A stretch of DNA of 37,874 nt from Bacteroidota bacterium (GTDB lineage: Bacteria; Bacteroidota; Ignavibacteria; SZUA-365). The notes below the pieces were generated by a model. It was not told the DNA's origin and made no database searches. It saw nothing but the letters and a program-made list of their open reading frames with translations. The stretch covers positions 1 through 37,874 of the forward strand of contig JACZJN010000170.1 of NCBI GenBank assembly GCA_014860565.1, given 5' to 3'. The position numbers were made by a program, and so were the translations under genes. Below are positions 24,059-33,314 of this stretch, in pieces (the first letter of the stretch is position 1; every line of letters begins with the position of its first letter).

Positions 24059-27000
24059 CTAGTTCTCCTTCTGATTGCGGACAAGGAGGATGCGGCTGAG
24101 GATGCCGGTGGCGGATTCGAGGCGGCAGACGTACGCCCCCGACGGGAGTCCGTGTGTCTCGATGACCACGGAATGTGTGCCCGCGTTTTCCGGCCCGTCC
24201 CGAAGGACGCGCAGCAGACGCCCGTGCATGTCGTACAGCGCGAGCCGAACGGACATATCCTCACGCAGTGTGTACGGGATCGTCGTCTGTCCCGCGCTGG
24301 GATTGGGCGCGTTCTTCCCGAGCGCGCCCCAGAGCGCCTCGGCATTGATCAGTCGCTGCTCGAGCCAGCACATGCTGTCGATGCGCACCGATGCGCTCCC
24401 ACCATAGCCGAGTGCGACCGGGCTTCCGGGAAAGGCCGCTGACTGCAGCGTGACATCGGTCTTGAGTGTACGTCCCAGAAACGCGCGCAAATGCAGGGTG
24501 AACAGCGCATGATCCACCCCAGAACTGACGAGAGGAAGGCCCCCGCTCACGGCGGAGATCGCATAGGCGCTCCTTGCGAGTCCGCTGCTCGCGTCGTAAT
24601 CCTGTGTCACTGTCGTCACGAATCCGAATGCGCTGCCGTCCGGCTTCAGCACAGGATGCTCCAGGTCCGGATACAGGAGGGAGGGATCGTACGCGATGCG
24701 GAAGGTCAGCTGCCGGACGTCGTAGACGGACGACAGGGCGTGGTCCAAATGCAGAGGGAGGGAGATCATTCCGCCTGGACGGACAATATAATCGCCCGAG
24801 AGGATGACGGAGTTGCTGTCGGTGGCTTCGCCGGTCATCCGGACGGTCGTGTATGCATTCGCACAATCCGAATTGTGAATTTCCACGTCCACCGACCATT
24901 CGCCGAGTGCGGGTGGTTGATAGCACAGGCGCAGGGGCGCACTGCCGCCGGCGGGCACGACGAGCGGCAGATCGGTTGCGCAGCTGACGCCTTCCGTCTC
25001 GGAGTCGACGTTCCAGATCTCGAGCGGAATGGCGCCGGTGTTGGACACGGTGAAATCTGCGCAATTGGCTGCACCGACGTGTGACTGCTCCAGACGCATC
25101 ACCGCCGGTGTCACGCCGATCTTCGCCGAGACATTCGTCCAGCGCAGCGCCCATGTGGCAAGGATGGTATCGATTGACGCGACTTCCATCGCGTCGAGAT
25201 TCTGCATAAGGATTGCCGCATCGGTGGAAGGAGTCGCGGTACCGCCCAGTCTCTGTACGAAGTCGCGCAGGGAATCCGAGAGCGATCGCAGATCGAGGCG
25301 CAGCAGCCACACACGGACCCCGAGGGCGTGGGCGCGCTGCACCAGCGGCAGGACGCTCGGTGTCCCCGTCAGCGCCGAGAGATCCGTGCTCCCGGCGGTG
25401 AGGATGACCAGCCGCCGCAGTCCGTCCGCACGCTCGAGCGTATCGAGTGCGGAGGAGATGCCCGCGAGCAGCGCGGTGGTGTCGCTGTTTCCGGCCGCCG
25501 GGACGAGCGCGGCGAGCGCGGCGCGGTCGGTGGTCATCGGCTGCAGCGACTGTACGCCATCGATCGAAGCGGAGAGCACGCCCATGCGGTCGTTCAGTTC
25601 CGGCGTCGATGACATGCTCGCCAGCAGCCGGCCGATGACGAGGCGGAGCGCATCCGTGCCCTCGATTCCCGTCCAGGGCATCCGCAGCGCGCTCGAAGCA
25701 TCGACCACGAACATGGTGGAGGTGCTGAGCCGCGTACCTACGGAAACAGAGACCTGGGCGCTTTCCGGTCCCGGCTGCCTTCCTCCCTGCAGCATCATCC
25801 GCATGTCGCTTTCGGATCCGGCCCCCACCTGCCATTCGGGTTGCGTCGGCGGCATGAGATTCGCGGATTGTATGATGGCGTAAAACGCGTGCATCACCTG
25901 ATCACCGACATTGCGCAGCGGGACCGCGAGTTCGCGCGTTTCCAGGCAGGGAATTTCTCCGAAATCGATTTCGGCGTTTCTTTGCGAGAAGACCGGTCCG
26001 GGTGAGGGATTCACCGGCAGATAGGACATTCCCCTCAAAGAAAGTATCGGCACGGACGGATCGCAGCCGTTGATTTCGGCAGTGATTTCCACGCTCTGAT
26101 ATGCCTGCGTGATGGGGAAGAACGATGCGATCGCCGGAAGGGAATCGCCGGGCAGCAGCTGCTTCGGCGTGAAAGTGAATGAGAACCTGCCGATCGGCAT
26201 CACATTGATCAGCCCGATTTCCATCGGTGAGGTTCCGACATTGTGAATCCAGACGGTCTTGCGGGCGGTGTCGCCGGCGAGCGTCGTCGGGAACAGCACG
26301 GACGACGGTGAAAATGCCAGCGATGGAGAAACCACCTCGCCGCGCACGACGAGATGCTGCGTGACGGAGCGCTGCAGATCGAGCATGATATCCTGCACCG
26401 CCTGATCGAGTTCCGCAGCGCTCGTGGCATTGTGATGCAGTCCGCCTGTCTGCGTGGCGATGTCGGAGAGCTGTGCGGCCATTGCCCCGTTGATGCTGAT
26501 GCTGTAAATGACCATGTCCGCCGCCAGGGCCGCGCTGGTCACGCCCGGAGCCGAGTAGGGACCGCAATTGGCGAGCCCCCCGTCTTCGCTTGCGTTGATC
26601 ACGATGAGTATGCGGCGGTATTTTGCGCTCTGAAGCAGGGCGATGCTGCGATCAATGCCCTGATACACACAGGCGAGGGGACCTGTCGCAGTACCCGGAA
26701 TCGCTGCCTCGACCAATGCGGGGTCTTCGGAGAGTCCGCGAAGGAGCCGGAACTGCGATGTGCTGCTGTAGGCGAATACCGCGCCCTCGTGCACCGGCGA
26801 TCCGCTGGCCATGATCGTGCTGACGAACGCCGTCAGGGCATTATGCGCCGCCTCGATTGCGCTCGCCGCACCGGGGAAGGCGACGCGCATGGCGTCGCTG
26901 CCGTCGGTGAGCAGACCAAATGAGTACGAGATGCGATTATCGGATATGAAGCCGACGCTGATGCTGTCGCGCGTGAGCACGCGCGTCGGTGTATAGCACC

Positions 27001-27286
27001 AGGTGGCGGAGCGCCGTTCCCCCGGCTGCAGCGTGAACGGCGTCTGGAGGCTGCCCGAGAAAGGGGCGACCAACGCGTCGAAGGACTGTACCGTCAGGGC
27101 CGTATCCCCGCCATTGCGGAACACCACATCAAGAGAGCGCGTGCTGCCGCAGAACACGGTATCAAAATCAACGGGTGCCGGAGTGATTTCCAGAAGGGGA
27201 CCGCGTGATTGTCCCGCGGCGGGAGAAAACGCCATGCCGAGTGCGAGGGACAATAGGAACATGACAGAGAGGAATCTTCCGTGCAT
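24059..27286 (-). CDS. Large secreted choice-of-anchor/vWA-like protein with T9SS sorting domain
   Basis: A 1075-residue exported protein. GGAGG lies 5 bases before the ATG; the signal peptide ends near residue 25 (AAGQ). Three ASH/choice-of-anchor D-type Ig segments (around 35-110, 330-420 and 770-860, e.g. FDTVFCGSTRSLDVVFRNGG) alternate with two von Willebrand A-like regions (about 125-310 and 540-740). The second has MFVVDASSA where the MIDAS motif DxSxS should be, so the metal site is incomplete; the first also lacks a classical MIDAS. A cohesin-like segment (YDPSLLYPD) precedes the T9SS sorting domain from about 990 (NAPNPSAGQTTIPYTL, SGAYVCRLE). The likely role is surface binding or assembly, by inference. 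The barrel gene follows with a 2-base gap. Confidence 0.85.
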   Translation of the reverse strand: MHGRFLSVMFLLSLALGMAFSPAAGQSRGPLLEITPAPVDFDTVFCGSTRSLDVVFRNGGDTALTVQSFDALVAPFSGSLQTPFTLQPGERRSATWCYTPTRVLTRDSISVGFISDNRISYSFGLLTDGSDAMRVAFPGAASAIEAAHNALTAFVSTIMASGSPVHEGAVFAYSSTSQFRLLRGLSEDPALVEAAIPGTATGPLACVYQGIDRSIALLQSAKYRRILIVINASEDGGLANCGPYSAPGVTSAALAADMVIYSISINGAMAAQLSDIATQTGGLHHNATSAAELDQAVQDIMLDLQRSVTQHLVVRGEVVSPSLAFSPSSVLFPTTLAGDTARKTVWIHNVGTSPMEIGLINVMPIGRFSFTFTPKQLLPGDSLPAIASFFPITQAYQSVEITAEINGCDPSVPILSLRGMSYLPVNPSPGPVFSQRNAEIDFGEIPCLETRELAVPLRNVGDQVMHAFYAIIQSANLMPPTQPEWQVGAGSESDMRMMLQGGRQPGPESAQVSVSVGTRLSTSTMFVVDASSALRMPWTGIEGTDALRLVIGRLLASMSSTPELNDRMGVLSASIDGVQSLQPMTTDRAALAALVPAAGNSDTTALLAGISSALDTLERADGLRRLVILTAGSTDLSALTGTPSVLPLVQRAHALGVRVWLLRLDLRSLSDSLRDFVQRLGGTATPSTDAAILMQNLDAMEVASIDTILATWALRWTNVSAKIGVTPAVMRLEQSHVGAANCADFTVSNTGAIPLEIWNVDSETEGVSCATDLPLVVPAGGSAPLRLCYQPPALGEWSVDVEIHNSDCANAYTTVRMTGEATDSNSVILSGDYIVRPGGMISLPLHLDHALSSVYDVRQLTFRIAYDPSLLYPDLEHPVLKPDGSAFGFVTTVTQDYDASSGLARSAYAISAVSGGLPLVSSGVDHALFTLHLRAFLGRTLKTDVTLQSAAFPGSPVALGYGGSASVRIDSMCWLEQRLINAEALWGALGKNAPNPSAGQTTIPYTLREDMSVRLALYDMHGRLLRVLRDGPENAGTHSVVIETHGLPSGAYVCRLESATGILSRILLVRNQKEN

Positions 27287-27408
27287 GGCGTCCTCCGATA
27301 CATTAAAAAAACTGAAAAGGAGTGCAAAGTCGCTTCGCTATACGATACGAAGATTTTTCATCCCGGTAAAGCGTGCATACGATCCGTGAGGAATTGCGCG
27401 CCCCGTGT

Positions 27409-27437
27409 TTGCGGATGTAGGCTGTGTAGCATACTTT
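27409..27437 (+). promoter_or_regulatory. Candidate promoter of the TSP3-kinase gene set
   Basis: TTGCGG (27409-27414) and TACTTT (27432-27437) have a 17-base spacer. Read the Bacteroidota way, TTTG is followed after 20 bases by TACTTTTA, one or two bases off TAnnTTTG. It lies about 44 bases before the first gene. Confidence 0.45.
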
Positions 27438-27480
27438 TACGACTAGACGGTAGTAAATTCTTCAACTACAGACGGTTCTG

Positions 27481-29589
27481 ATGACGCAACGGAATTCCTG
27501 GCTGCTCGCGACCGGGTTGCTGCTCGCATTCCTGCCCTTGGCCGGCGGTAATTTGTCCGCGCAGACCGATACGTCGGCCGTTGCAATCGATTCGGCGAAG
27601 GCAGTCGGACGCGGCGTGCAGCTGCCCCGTTTTCCGGGACGCACGATCGTCGTTTCAGCGGGCGGCGGCCCGGCGACATGTCTGGGGGAGTTCGAAAGCG
27701 GTCTGGGAGGATTCCATGCCGGGATGGCGATCGGCTACACCGTCTATCCGTCGCTGACCGTACTGCTCACCGCTGATGTCGGGAAGCTCGGGATTACGCG
27801 CGATGCCACGCAGGTGGATCCCCTCCTCTACGAATTCCAGTTCCTGAAGGACACGGGACCGGGGCCGTACGATCGCGCCATCAACACTGTCAGCTTCGAT
27901 CTTTCCACGCGCTTCAATTTCTTTCCCTATCGTCTGTACAACATGTTTTTGAGTCTCGGTGCGGGATTGACATTCTACAAGGCCGAAGACTTCGGCGACG
28001 CACGCATCCGTCCCACCGCCGATTTCCCCGCGAGCATCACCATCCCTGTCGGCATTGGCGGTGAATGGTATATCAGCCGGGATCTTGCTCTTTCGATGCA
28101 TCTGAGGAATGCCTTTCTGATGAAAGGCGATATCGATGCCTTCGACCCCGAGGAACTCGCGCTCGAGTACAATCGCCGGCGCAGTCCGCGTATTGATGTT
28201 CCTTCAGCAGGCGGCGATAACATCCTTTCGTTGACGCTGGGCCTCCAGTATACGCTCTTCGAGAGCGTCGACTCCGACGGTGATCTGCTCGAGAACGCCG
28301 AAGAAAGCGCGCTTGGTACCGATCCGTATGAGATCGATACCGACACGGACGGGCTCACTGATTATGAAGAGGTGCGCGTCTATTCCACCAGCCCGTTGAA
28401 ACCCGACACGGACGATGACGGGCTCGGTGACTATTTCGAGATCACCAAGTACGGAACGGACCCCCTCAACTCGGACACGGATGAGGACAGGCTCAGCGAT
28501 GCGGACGAGATCATGCTCTATAACACCGATCCGCGCAAGCCCGACACCGACGACGATATGCTCAGCGATTACGAAGAGGTCATTCTGTATAAGACGAATC
28601 CGAGAAATCCCGACACCGATTATGATGGGCTCGATGATTTTGCCGAGGTAAAGGTTTATGAAACCGACCCGCTGCGTCCCGATACGGACGACGACGGGAT
28701 TTATGATTTCAACGAAGTCGTGACCTATAAAACCAACCCGCGCAATCCGGATACCGATAACGATCGCCTGCTCGATTATGACGAGATCGCGTATTACGGG
28801 ACCAGTCCGCTGAATCCGGACACTGACGGCGACAATGTCGATGATGCGACGGAGGTCTACGTCACGCGCACAAATCCGGTGGATCAGGATCAGACCATCA
28901 CGCCGGCGGAAAAGAAGCCGTTTGCCGAGCGTCCCCGCTACAACGCGGAGTTGCTGGAGACGCGTCCCCTGCCTAGCGGCGGGACGTCCTACCTCATCGC
29001 GCCGGCGTTGACGCGGCGCCTGCCGCGCGCACCGGAGAATCTCGACAGCGTGGTCGCCGCACTCGCGGCCATCGACAGTTCCTACGGCGCTAATCCCGGG
29101 GAGAGCAGCGCGGAATCCTATGCGCGGTATAGACGGCGGAACATACAGCATATCACGCCCTCGGAGGACGGCGAGCAACGGCCGCAGCCGCTGCGCCTTG
29201 ATTCGCTGCGTCTGCGCGCCGGCGATATTCTCTCGTTCTGCAACATCACTTTCGAATTTGATCGTGACGAACTCCGCACCGAATACGTTCCGCTCCTTCT
29301 CGAGGCCGTGCAGCTGTTCCGCACGTATCCCGGCATGACGGTGGAGATCCGCGGTCACACTGATGCCGACGGGGAAGTGGATTACAACCAGGCGCTTTCC
29401 GAGCGCAGGGCTGCCAGCGTTCGGGAGTTCATGGTCGAGAAGGGGGTGGCGGCGGAACGGCTGCGCACGGTCGGATTCGGGGAAATGCAGCCGATCGCCG
29501 ACAGCGCGACAGAGGAAGGGCGCGCACGCAACCGGCGGGTGGAATTCTATATCATCTCCATGCAGCCTCGCCCGAACGGCGGGCGATAA
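27481..29589 (+). CDS. OmpA-family protein with barrel and thrombospondin type 3 repeats
   Basis: A 702-residue outer-membrane protein. Signal peptide to about residue 27 (GGNLSAQ). Residues ~50-255 form a barrel-like region (GGGPATCLGEF, LSTRFNFFPYRLYNMFLSLGAGL). Residues ~264-471 contain nine 23-residue thrombospondin type 3 units of the form DTDxDxLxDYxEVxxYxTxP, which bind calcium through their Asp side chains. The C-terminal ~120 residues are an OmpA domain: ITFEFDRDEL, IRGHTDADG, and YNQALSERRAASV, which holds the residues that grip peptidoglycan. So it should tie the outer membrane to the wall through a calcium-stiffened rod. No clear Shine-Dalgarno, which is common in this group. It is the first gene of a plus-strand set; a related protein starts 15 bases after it. 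Confidence 0.92.
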   Translation: MTQRNSWLLATGLLLAFLPLAGGNLSAQTDTSAVAIDSAKAVGRGVQLPRFPGRTIVVSAGGGPATCLGEFESGLGGFHAGMAIGYTVYPSLTVLLTADVGKLGITRDATQVDPLLYEFQFLKDTGPGPYDRAINTVSFDLSTRFNFFPYRLYNMFLSLGAGLTFYKAEDFGDARIRPTADFPASITIPVGIGGEWYISRDLALSMHLRNAFLMKGDIDAFDPEELALEYNRRRSPRIDVPSAGGDNILSLTLGLQYTLFESVDSDGDLLENAEESALGTDPYEIDTDTDGLTDYEEVRVYSTSPLKPDTDDDGLGDYFEITKYGTDPLNSDTDEDRLSDADEIMLYNTDPRKPDTDDDMLSDYEEVILYKTNPRNPDTDYDGLDDFAEVKVYETDPLRPDTDDDGIYDFNEVVTYKTNPRNPDTDNDRLLDYDEIAYYGTSPLNPDTDGDNVDDATEVYVTRTNPVDQDQTITPAEKKPFAERPRYNAELLETRPLPSGGTSYLIAPALTRRLPRAPENLDSVVAALAAIDSSYGANPGESSAESYARYRRRNIQHITPSEDGEQRPQPLRLDSLRLRAGDILSFCNITFEFDRDELRTEYVPLLLEAVQLFRTYPGMTVEIRGHTDADGEVDYNQALSERRAASVREFMVEKGVAAERLRTVGFGEMQPIADSATEEGRARNRRVEFYIISMQPRPNGGR

Positions 29590-29604
29590 CATCGACGCAG
29601 TCTC

Positions 29605-31041
29605 ATGCCCGCGACACGCGCCATAGCTATCTTCGCCATCCTTCTTCTCGGCCTGTCCGCAGGACCCTCCCTGCGCGCCCAGAATCCTGCGCAGGCGCTC
29701 GGCACCGGGAAGACCGCCGTGCGCTGGCCTGATCGGCGGCGATTCCTCGACGGCAGGCTGTCTGTGTCGCTTACGGCGGGGCTGACCAAGTACTTTGGTG
29801 AATTTTCCGGCAGCGAAGTGGGACAAACCGCCGGACTGCAGCTGTATTACCCCCTCTATCCCTTTCTGGAATTCGGTGCGGGCATCGACGCCGGACGGCT
29901 CCTGTATACACGCCGCAACCGCCGCAACCTCGGCATCACTTACCCCTATCAATTCGGCGAATACAATCTCGCTCTGCGCAGCACCGAGGTGATGGCCGCC
30001 GAAGCGTGGCTGCGCCTGAATCTCTTCCCCGCGCGTCCCTTCAACATCTGGGTGCTCGTCGGAGGCGGAAACGCCTGGCTTCGTCCCGAGGATTATCGGA
30101 ACGGTGATGCCGCGTATCCTGGCTCGGAGACCATCTCAGCGCTGAGTATCCCTCTCGGCGCGGGCTTCGAATGGCATCTGACGCGCGCATGGTCGCTGCA
30201 GCTGGGCGCGCTCGGACATCTCGTCATGAGCGGCGAAATGGATGCCTTTGATTCTGGGGAACTTGTCCAGCGATTGCAGGAAAGCCAGGGATTGCCCAGC
30301 AATCCCGACCGCGAGAAAACCGCCAACGACACGTGGCTCTCGGTGACGTTCGGACTGGCGTGGCATCTGTTCGACGATACGGATTTCGATGACGACGGTC
30401 TGAGCAATCTCGAGGAAGAGAAGGCCGGCACGAATCCCAACGATCCGGACACCGATGGCGACGGCCTCACGGATTTTCAGGAACTGCGCACGTACAAGAC
30501 CGATCCGCTGTATTGGGATACCGATCACGATGTGCTGAGCGATTACGTGGAAGTGACGCGCTATAAAACCGATCCGACGAACAAGGATACGGACGGTGAC
30601 GGTCTTGACGACAGCATAGAACTGCTCGACTATCAGACCGATCCGCTTTCGCGCGATACGGAGGGCGATGGGCTCATTGACTCAGAAGAGAAACGACTCG
30701 GCTGTCATCCGAAGAAAGTCGACACCGACGGCGATGGACTCTATGACGGCGACGAAGTCATTGTCTATCACACCAATCCCGTGCTGCCCGATTCGGATGG
30801 CGAAGGCATCAACGACGGCGAGGAGGTGCGCATCTATCATACCGATCCGAATCAGGCCGACACCGATCATGACGGTTTGACCGACTTTGAGGAAATCCGC
30901 CTTTTCCGCACCGACCCATTGAAAGCCGACACGGACGGCGATGGCCGGAGTGATTACGAAGAACTGCGCCGGTTCGGTACCGATCCGCTGAAGGCGCCCG
31001 GACATTCCGCCGTCTTGCCCGCGGAACCGCGAGGAGGTTGA
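29605..31041 (+). CDS. Barrel and thrombospondin type 3 repeat protein, paralogue without OmpA
   Basis: A 478-residue protein with signal peptide (ending SLRAQ) that is a tandem paralogue of the gene before it. The barrel region matches in layout (SLTAGLTKYFGEFSGSE against the equivalent strand; MDAFDSGELVQ against IDAFDPEELAL). From about residue 258 to 470 there are nine 23-residue type 3 units (DTDGDGLTDFQELRTYKTDP and similar), one shortened by a residue with an unusual Cys (LGCHP). Unlike its neighbour it stops right after the repeats, so it lacks a wall-binding domain; the repeats would end free in the periplasm or at the surface. A frame break is not visible: the stop is clean and the kinase gene starts one base later, so the shorter form seems settled. 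Function inferred as calcium binding. Confidence 0.9.
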   Translation: MPATRAIAIFAILLLGLSAGPSLRAQNPAQALGTGKTAVRWPDRRRFLDGRLSVSLTAGLTKYFGEFSGSEVGQTAGLQLYYPLYPFLEFGAGIDAGRLLYTRRNRRNLGITYPYQFGEYNLALRSTEVMAAEAWLRLNLFPARPFNIWVLVGGGNAWLRPEDYRNGDAAYPGSETISALSIPLGAGFEWHLTRAWSLQLGALGHLVMSGEMDAFDSGELVQRLQESQGLPSNPDREKTANDTWLSVTFGLAWHLFDDTDFDDDGLSNLEEEKAGTNPNDPDTDGDGLTDFQELRTYKTDPLYWDTDHDVLSDYVEVTRYKTDPTNKDTDGDGLDDSIELLDYQTDPLSRDTEGDGLIDSEEKRLGCHPKKVDTDGDGLYDGDEVIVYHTNPVLPDSDGEGINDGEEVRIYHTDPNQADTDHDGLTDFEEIRLFRTDPLKADTDGDGRSDYEELRRFGTDPLKAPGHSAVLPAEPRGG

Positions 31042-31042
31042 C

Positions 31043-33286
31043 ATGCGCGCTTTACACCTGGTCTGCGGTCTGTTTGCCCTCGTCACGCTGCTGACGTCCG
31101 TACCGCTGCGCGCGCAGCAGAACAGCGAGATCGAGCGGATGGAGACGCTTCTGCGCAGCAGGGAACAGCGCGGTCTGCACGACTCGGTCAACGTGCGCTT
31201 GATGCTCGATCTTGCGCAGGAGTATCGAAAAACCAATCCCGACCAGTCTCTTGACATTTCTCGCAAGGCGGAAGAACTCGCGCGGAAGCTCGGCGACAAT
31301 GCCGGATTGTCGATGGCGTTCACCAGCACCGGGATCACTTATGCGCAAGGCGGTTCCTGGGTTCGCGCGCTGAATTTCTTCCTGAAATCACTGCAGCTGA
31401 AAGAAGAACTGGGCGATCAGCAGGGAATGGCCGCGTTGCTGTCGAATATCGGTGTCGTGCACGGACGTCTCAACGATGAGGAACGGGCGCTGCGCTATCA
31501 TTTGCGCGCCGTGAAATATTTCCAGCTTGCGCAGGACAAGCAGGGGCTTGCCTATTCGTACAACAACATCGGCGTCATCTACATGGATAAGGGTGACTTC
31601 GACAGAGCGCTCGAAAACCTGCTTGCTTCACTCGAACTGAAACGGGAGTTGCAGGACACTCCCGGACTGGCCAGCACGTATCTCAACATCGGCATCACCT
31701 ATTTCATGCAAAACGTGACCGGACGCGCACTCGAGAATTATCAGCAGTCCGCCCGTCTCTACGAATCGCTTGGCGACAAGCATGGCCTGGCTGAAGCGAT
31801 GCAGCGGATTGCGAGTCTGTATCTCCGCCAGCGGGACGCCGCGCGTGCCTACGACGTCGCGTCCCGCGCTCTGAGGATTGCGCAGGAAACCAACTCCCGT
31901 GTCGTCGAGCGCAACGCCCTGAAAATCTGTGCCGATGCGAAAACAGCGCTGGGAGACGCGCCCGCCGCACTCGACTTTTATCGTCAGTACACGGCGCTGA
32001 AGGATTCCCTTTTCAATGAAGAAAGTTCGAAGCGCATCAATGAGATGACGGCCAATTACGAGCTCGCCCAGCGCGAGCGCAGTGATCGCGAAAACGAACT
32101 GCTCAAGAAAGATCAGCGCATCAACGAGATGGAACTCGAGCGTCGGGCCATTCAGCTGCGGCAGCAACAGCAGGACATCGAGCTGCTCAACCAGGATAAA
32201 CGCATCAACGAGCTGCAGCTTAAGGAACAGGAAACCATCGTGATGGCGCAGCGGTTGGATGCGACCGAGCAGCAAAACAAGATCGATCTTCTGAATAAAA
32301 ACCGCGAGTTGCTCGAGCGCGACCGGGCGCTCAAGGACGCAAAGTTGGAGCAGGAGGCGTCTCTGCGCAACATGCTCATCATCAGTTCCATCCTTCTCGT
32401 GGTGATTCTTGCGCTGCTTGCAAATCGCTACCGCCTGAAGAAGCGGAGTGCGGAAATCTTCCAGCAGAAAAATACTGAACTCGAGGTCGCGAATACTGAA
32501 ATTCGCAAGCATGAGGCGCTGCTCGAGTCGCAGGCGGTGGAGATCGCGCGCACTAACGAGGAGTTGACCCGGCAGAACGCGCTGCTCGAACAGCTGAACA
32601 CCGAGAAAAACGAGTTGATGGGAATTCTTTCGCATGATCTGCGCAACCCGATCAGCGCTATCCGCATGCTCGCGGAATCCATCGGCGAGGCCGGCCGCAG
32701 CGAAGAGTACATTCACCGGAAGGCGGGGCAGGTCGCCGATACCGCGGACAGTGTGCTTGTACTCGCGAAGAACCTGCTTGACATCAATCGTCTCGAATCG
32801 GGCCGCATGCAGCTCGACTGCGATCCCGTACCGGTCAAGCCCATCGTTCGCCACGCAGTGGAGAACCATCGCCGATGGGCGGAGCAGAAGGAAATCTCAC
32901 TTTCACTGCGCCTCCCTGACGACGAACCGATCGCACGAGGCGATGATTCGGCAGTAATGCAGATTATCGATAACCTCGTGTCGAATGCCATCAAATATTC
33001 GTCCAAGGGTCAGGAAGTGCGGGTCGCCCTGGCGTCGTCGTCGGGTGGCGTGCATATCGTCGTCGAAGATGAAGGCCCCGGTTTCAACGAAGAAGACATG
33101 ACACGCCTGTATCAGAAATTCGCCCGTCTTTCGGCACAGCCGACGGCGGGCGAACCCTCGTCCGGACTCGGACTCTCGATCGTCAAACGTCTCGTCGAGA
33201 GTATGAACGGGAGTATCCGCTGTGAAAGTGAGCGGGGAAGGGGGGCGCGTTTCGAGGTGACACTTCCGGCTGAACCAGACAAATAA
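31043..33286 (+). CDS. TPR-containing membrane histidine kinase
   Basis: A 747-residue sensor kinase. Signal peptide (ending PLRAQQ), then about seven TPR units (residues ~35-330) expected in the periplasm, a Glu/Gln/Lys-rich coiled coil (~330-443), a transmembrane helix (444-465), a second coiled coil and the kinase core. His531 in ILSHDLRNP is the phosphorylation site; the N box (QIIDNLVSNAIKYSSKG) is near 640, DEGPGF near 676 and GLGLSIV near 708. All needed residues are present. The ATG lies one base after the preceding stop, with GAGGAGG overlapping that gene's end, so translation is coupled to the calcium-binding paralogue. No response regulator gene lies in the window. The TPR domain may sense a protein partner from the envelope; inference from context. 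Confidence 0.93.
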   Translation: MRALHLVCGLFALVTLLTSVPLRAQQNSEIERMETLLRSREQRGLHDSVNVRLMLDLAQEYRKTNPDQSLDISRKAEELARKLGDNAGLSMAFTSTGITYAQGGSWVRALNFFLKSLQLKEELGDQQGMAALLSNIGVVHGRLNDEERALRYHLRAVKYFQLAQDKQGLAYSYNNIGVIYMDKGDFDRALENLLASLELKRELQDTPGLASTYLNIGITYFMQNVTGRALENYQQSARLYESLGDKHGLAEAMQRIASLYLRQRDAARAYDVASRALRIAQETNSRVVERNALKICADAKTALGDAPAALDFYRQYTALKDSLFNEESSKRINEMTANYELAQRERSDRENELLKKDQRINEMELERRAIQLRQQQQDIELLNQDKRINELQLKEQETIVMAQRLDATEQQNKIDLLNKNRELLERDRALKDAKLEQEASLRNMLIISSILLVVILALLANRYRLKKRSAEIFQQKNTELEVANTEIRKHEALLESQAVEIARTNEELTRQNALLEQLNTEKNELMGILSHDLRNPISAIRMLAESIGEAGRSEEYIHRKAGQVADTADSVLVLAKNLLDINRLESGRMQLDCDPVPVKPIVRHAVENHRRWAEQKEISLSLRLPDDEPIARGDDSAVMQIIDNLVSNAIKYSSKGQEVRVALASSSGGVHIVVEDEGPGFNEEDMTRLYQKFARLSAQPTAGEPSSGLGLSIVKRLVESMNGSIRCESERGRGARFEVTLPAEPDK

Positions 33287-33314
33287 TTTCCCACCCCCCA
33301 CTCAAGGTGCCCCG

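Noticed and set aside
24261..25835. A 524-codon minus-strand frame in another phase within the vWA-like gene
   Set aside because: Low-complexity Arg/Gly/Ala product with no motif; the in-phase gene has signal peptide and sorting domain.
28270..28890. Regularly spaced repeats that might be a CRISPR array
   Set aside because: Units are 69 bases, in frame, diverged, without constant repeats and variable spacers; they encode thrombospondin type 3 repeats.
28204..29952. A 582-codon minus-strand frame opposite the TSP3/OmpA gene, rich in repeated Ile/Val/Gly segments
   Set aside because: Its periodicity is simply the antisense reading of the 69-base type 3 repeats; it crosses the boundary between two real genes.
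31628..32869. A 413-codon minus-strand frame opposite the histidine kinase
   Set aside because: Antisense of the coiled coil and TPR regions; no start signal or motif.
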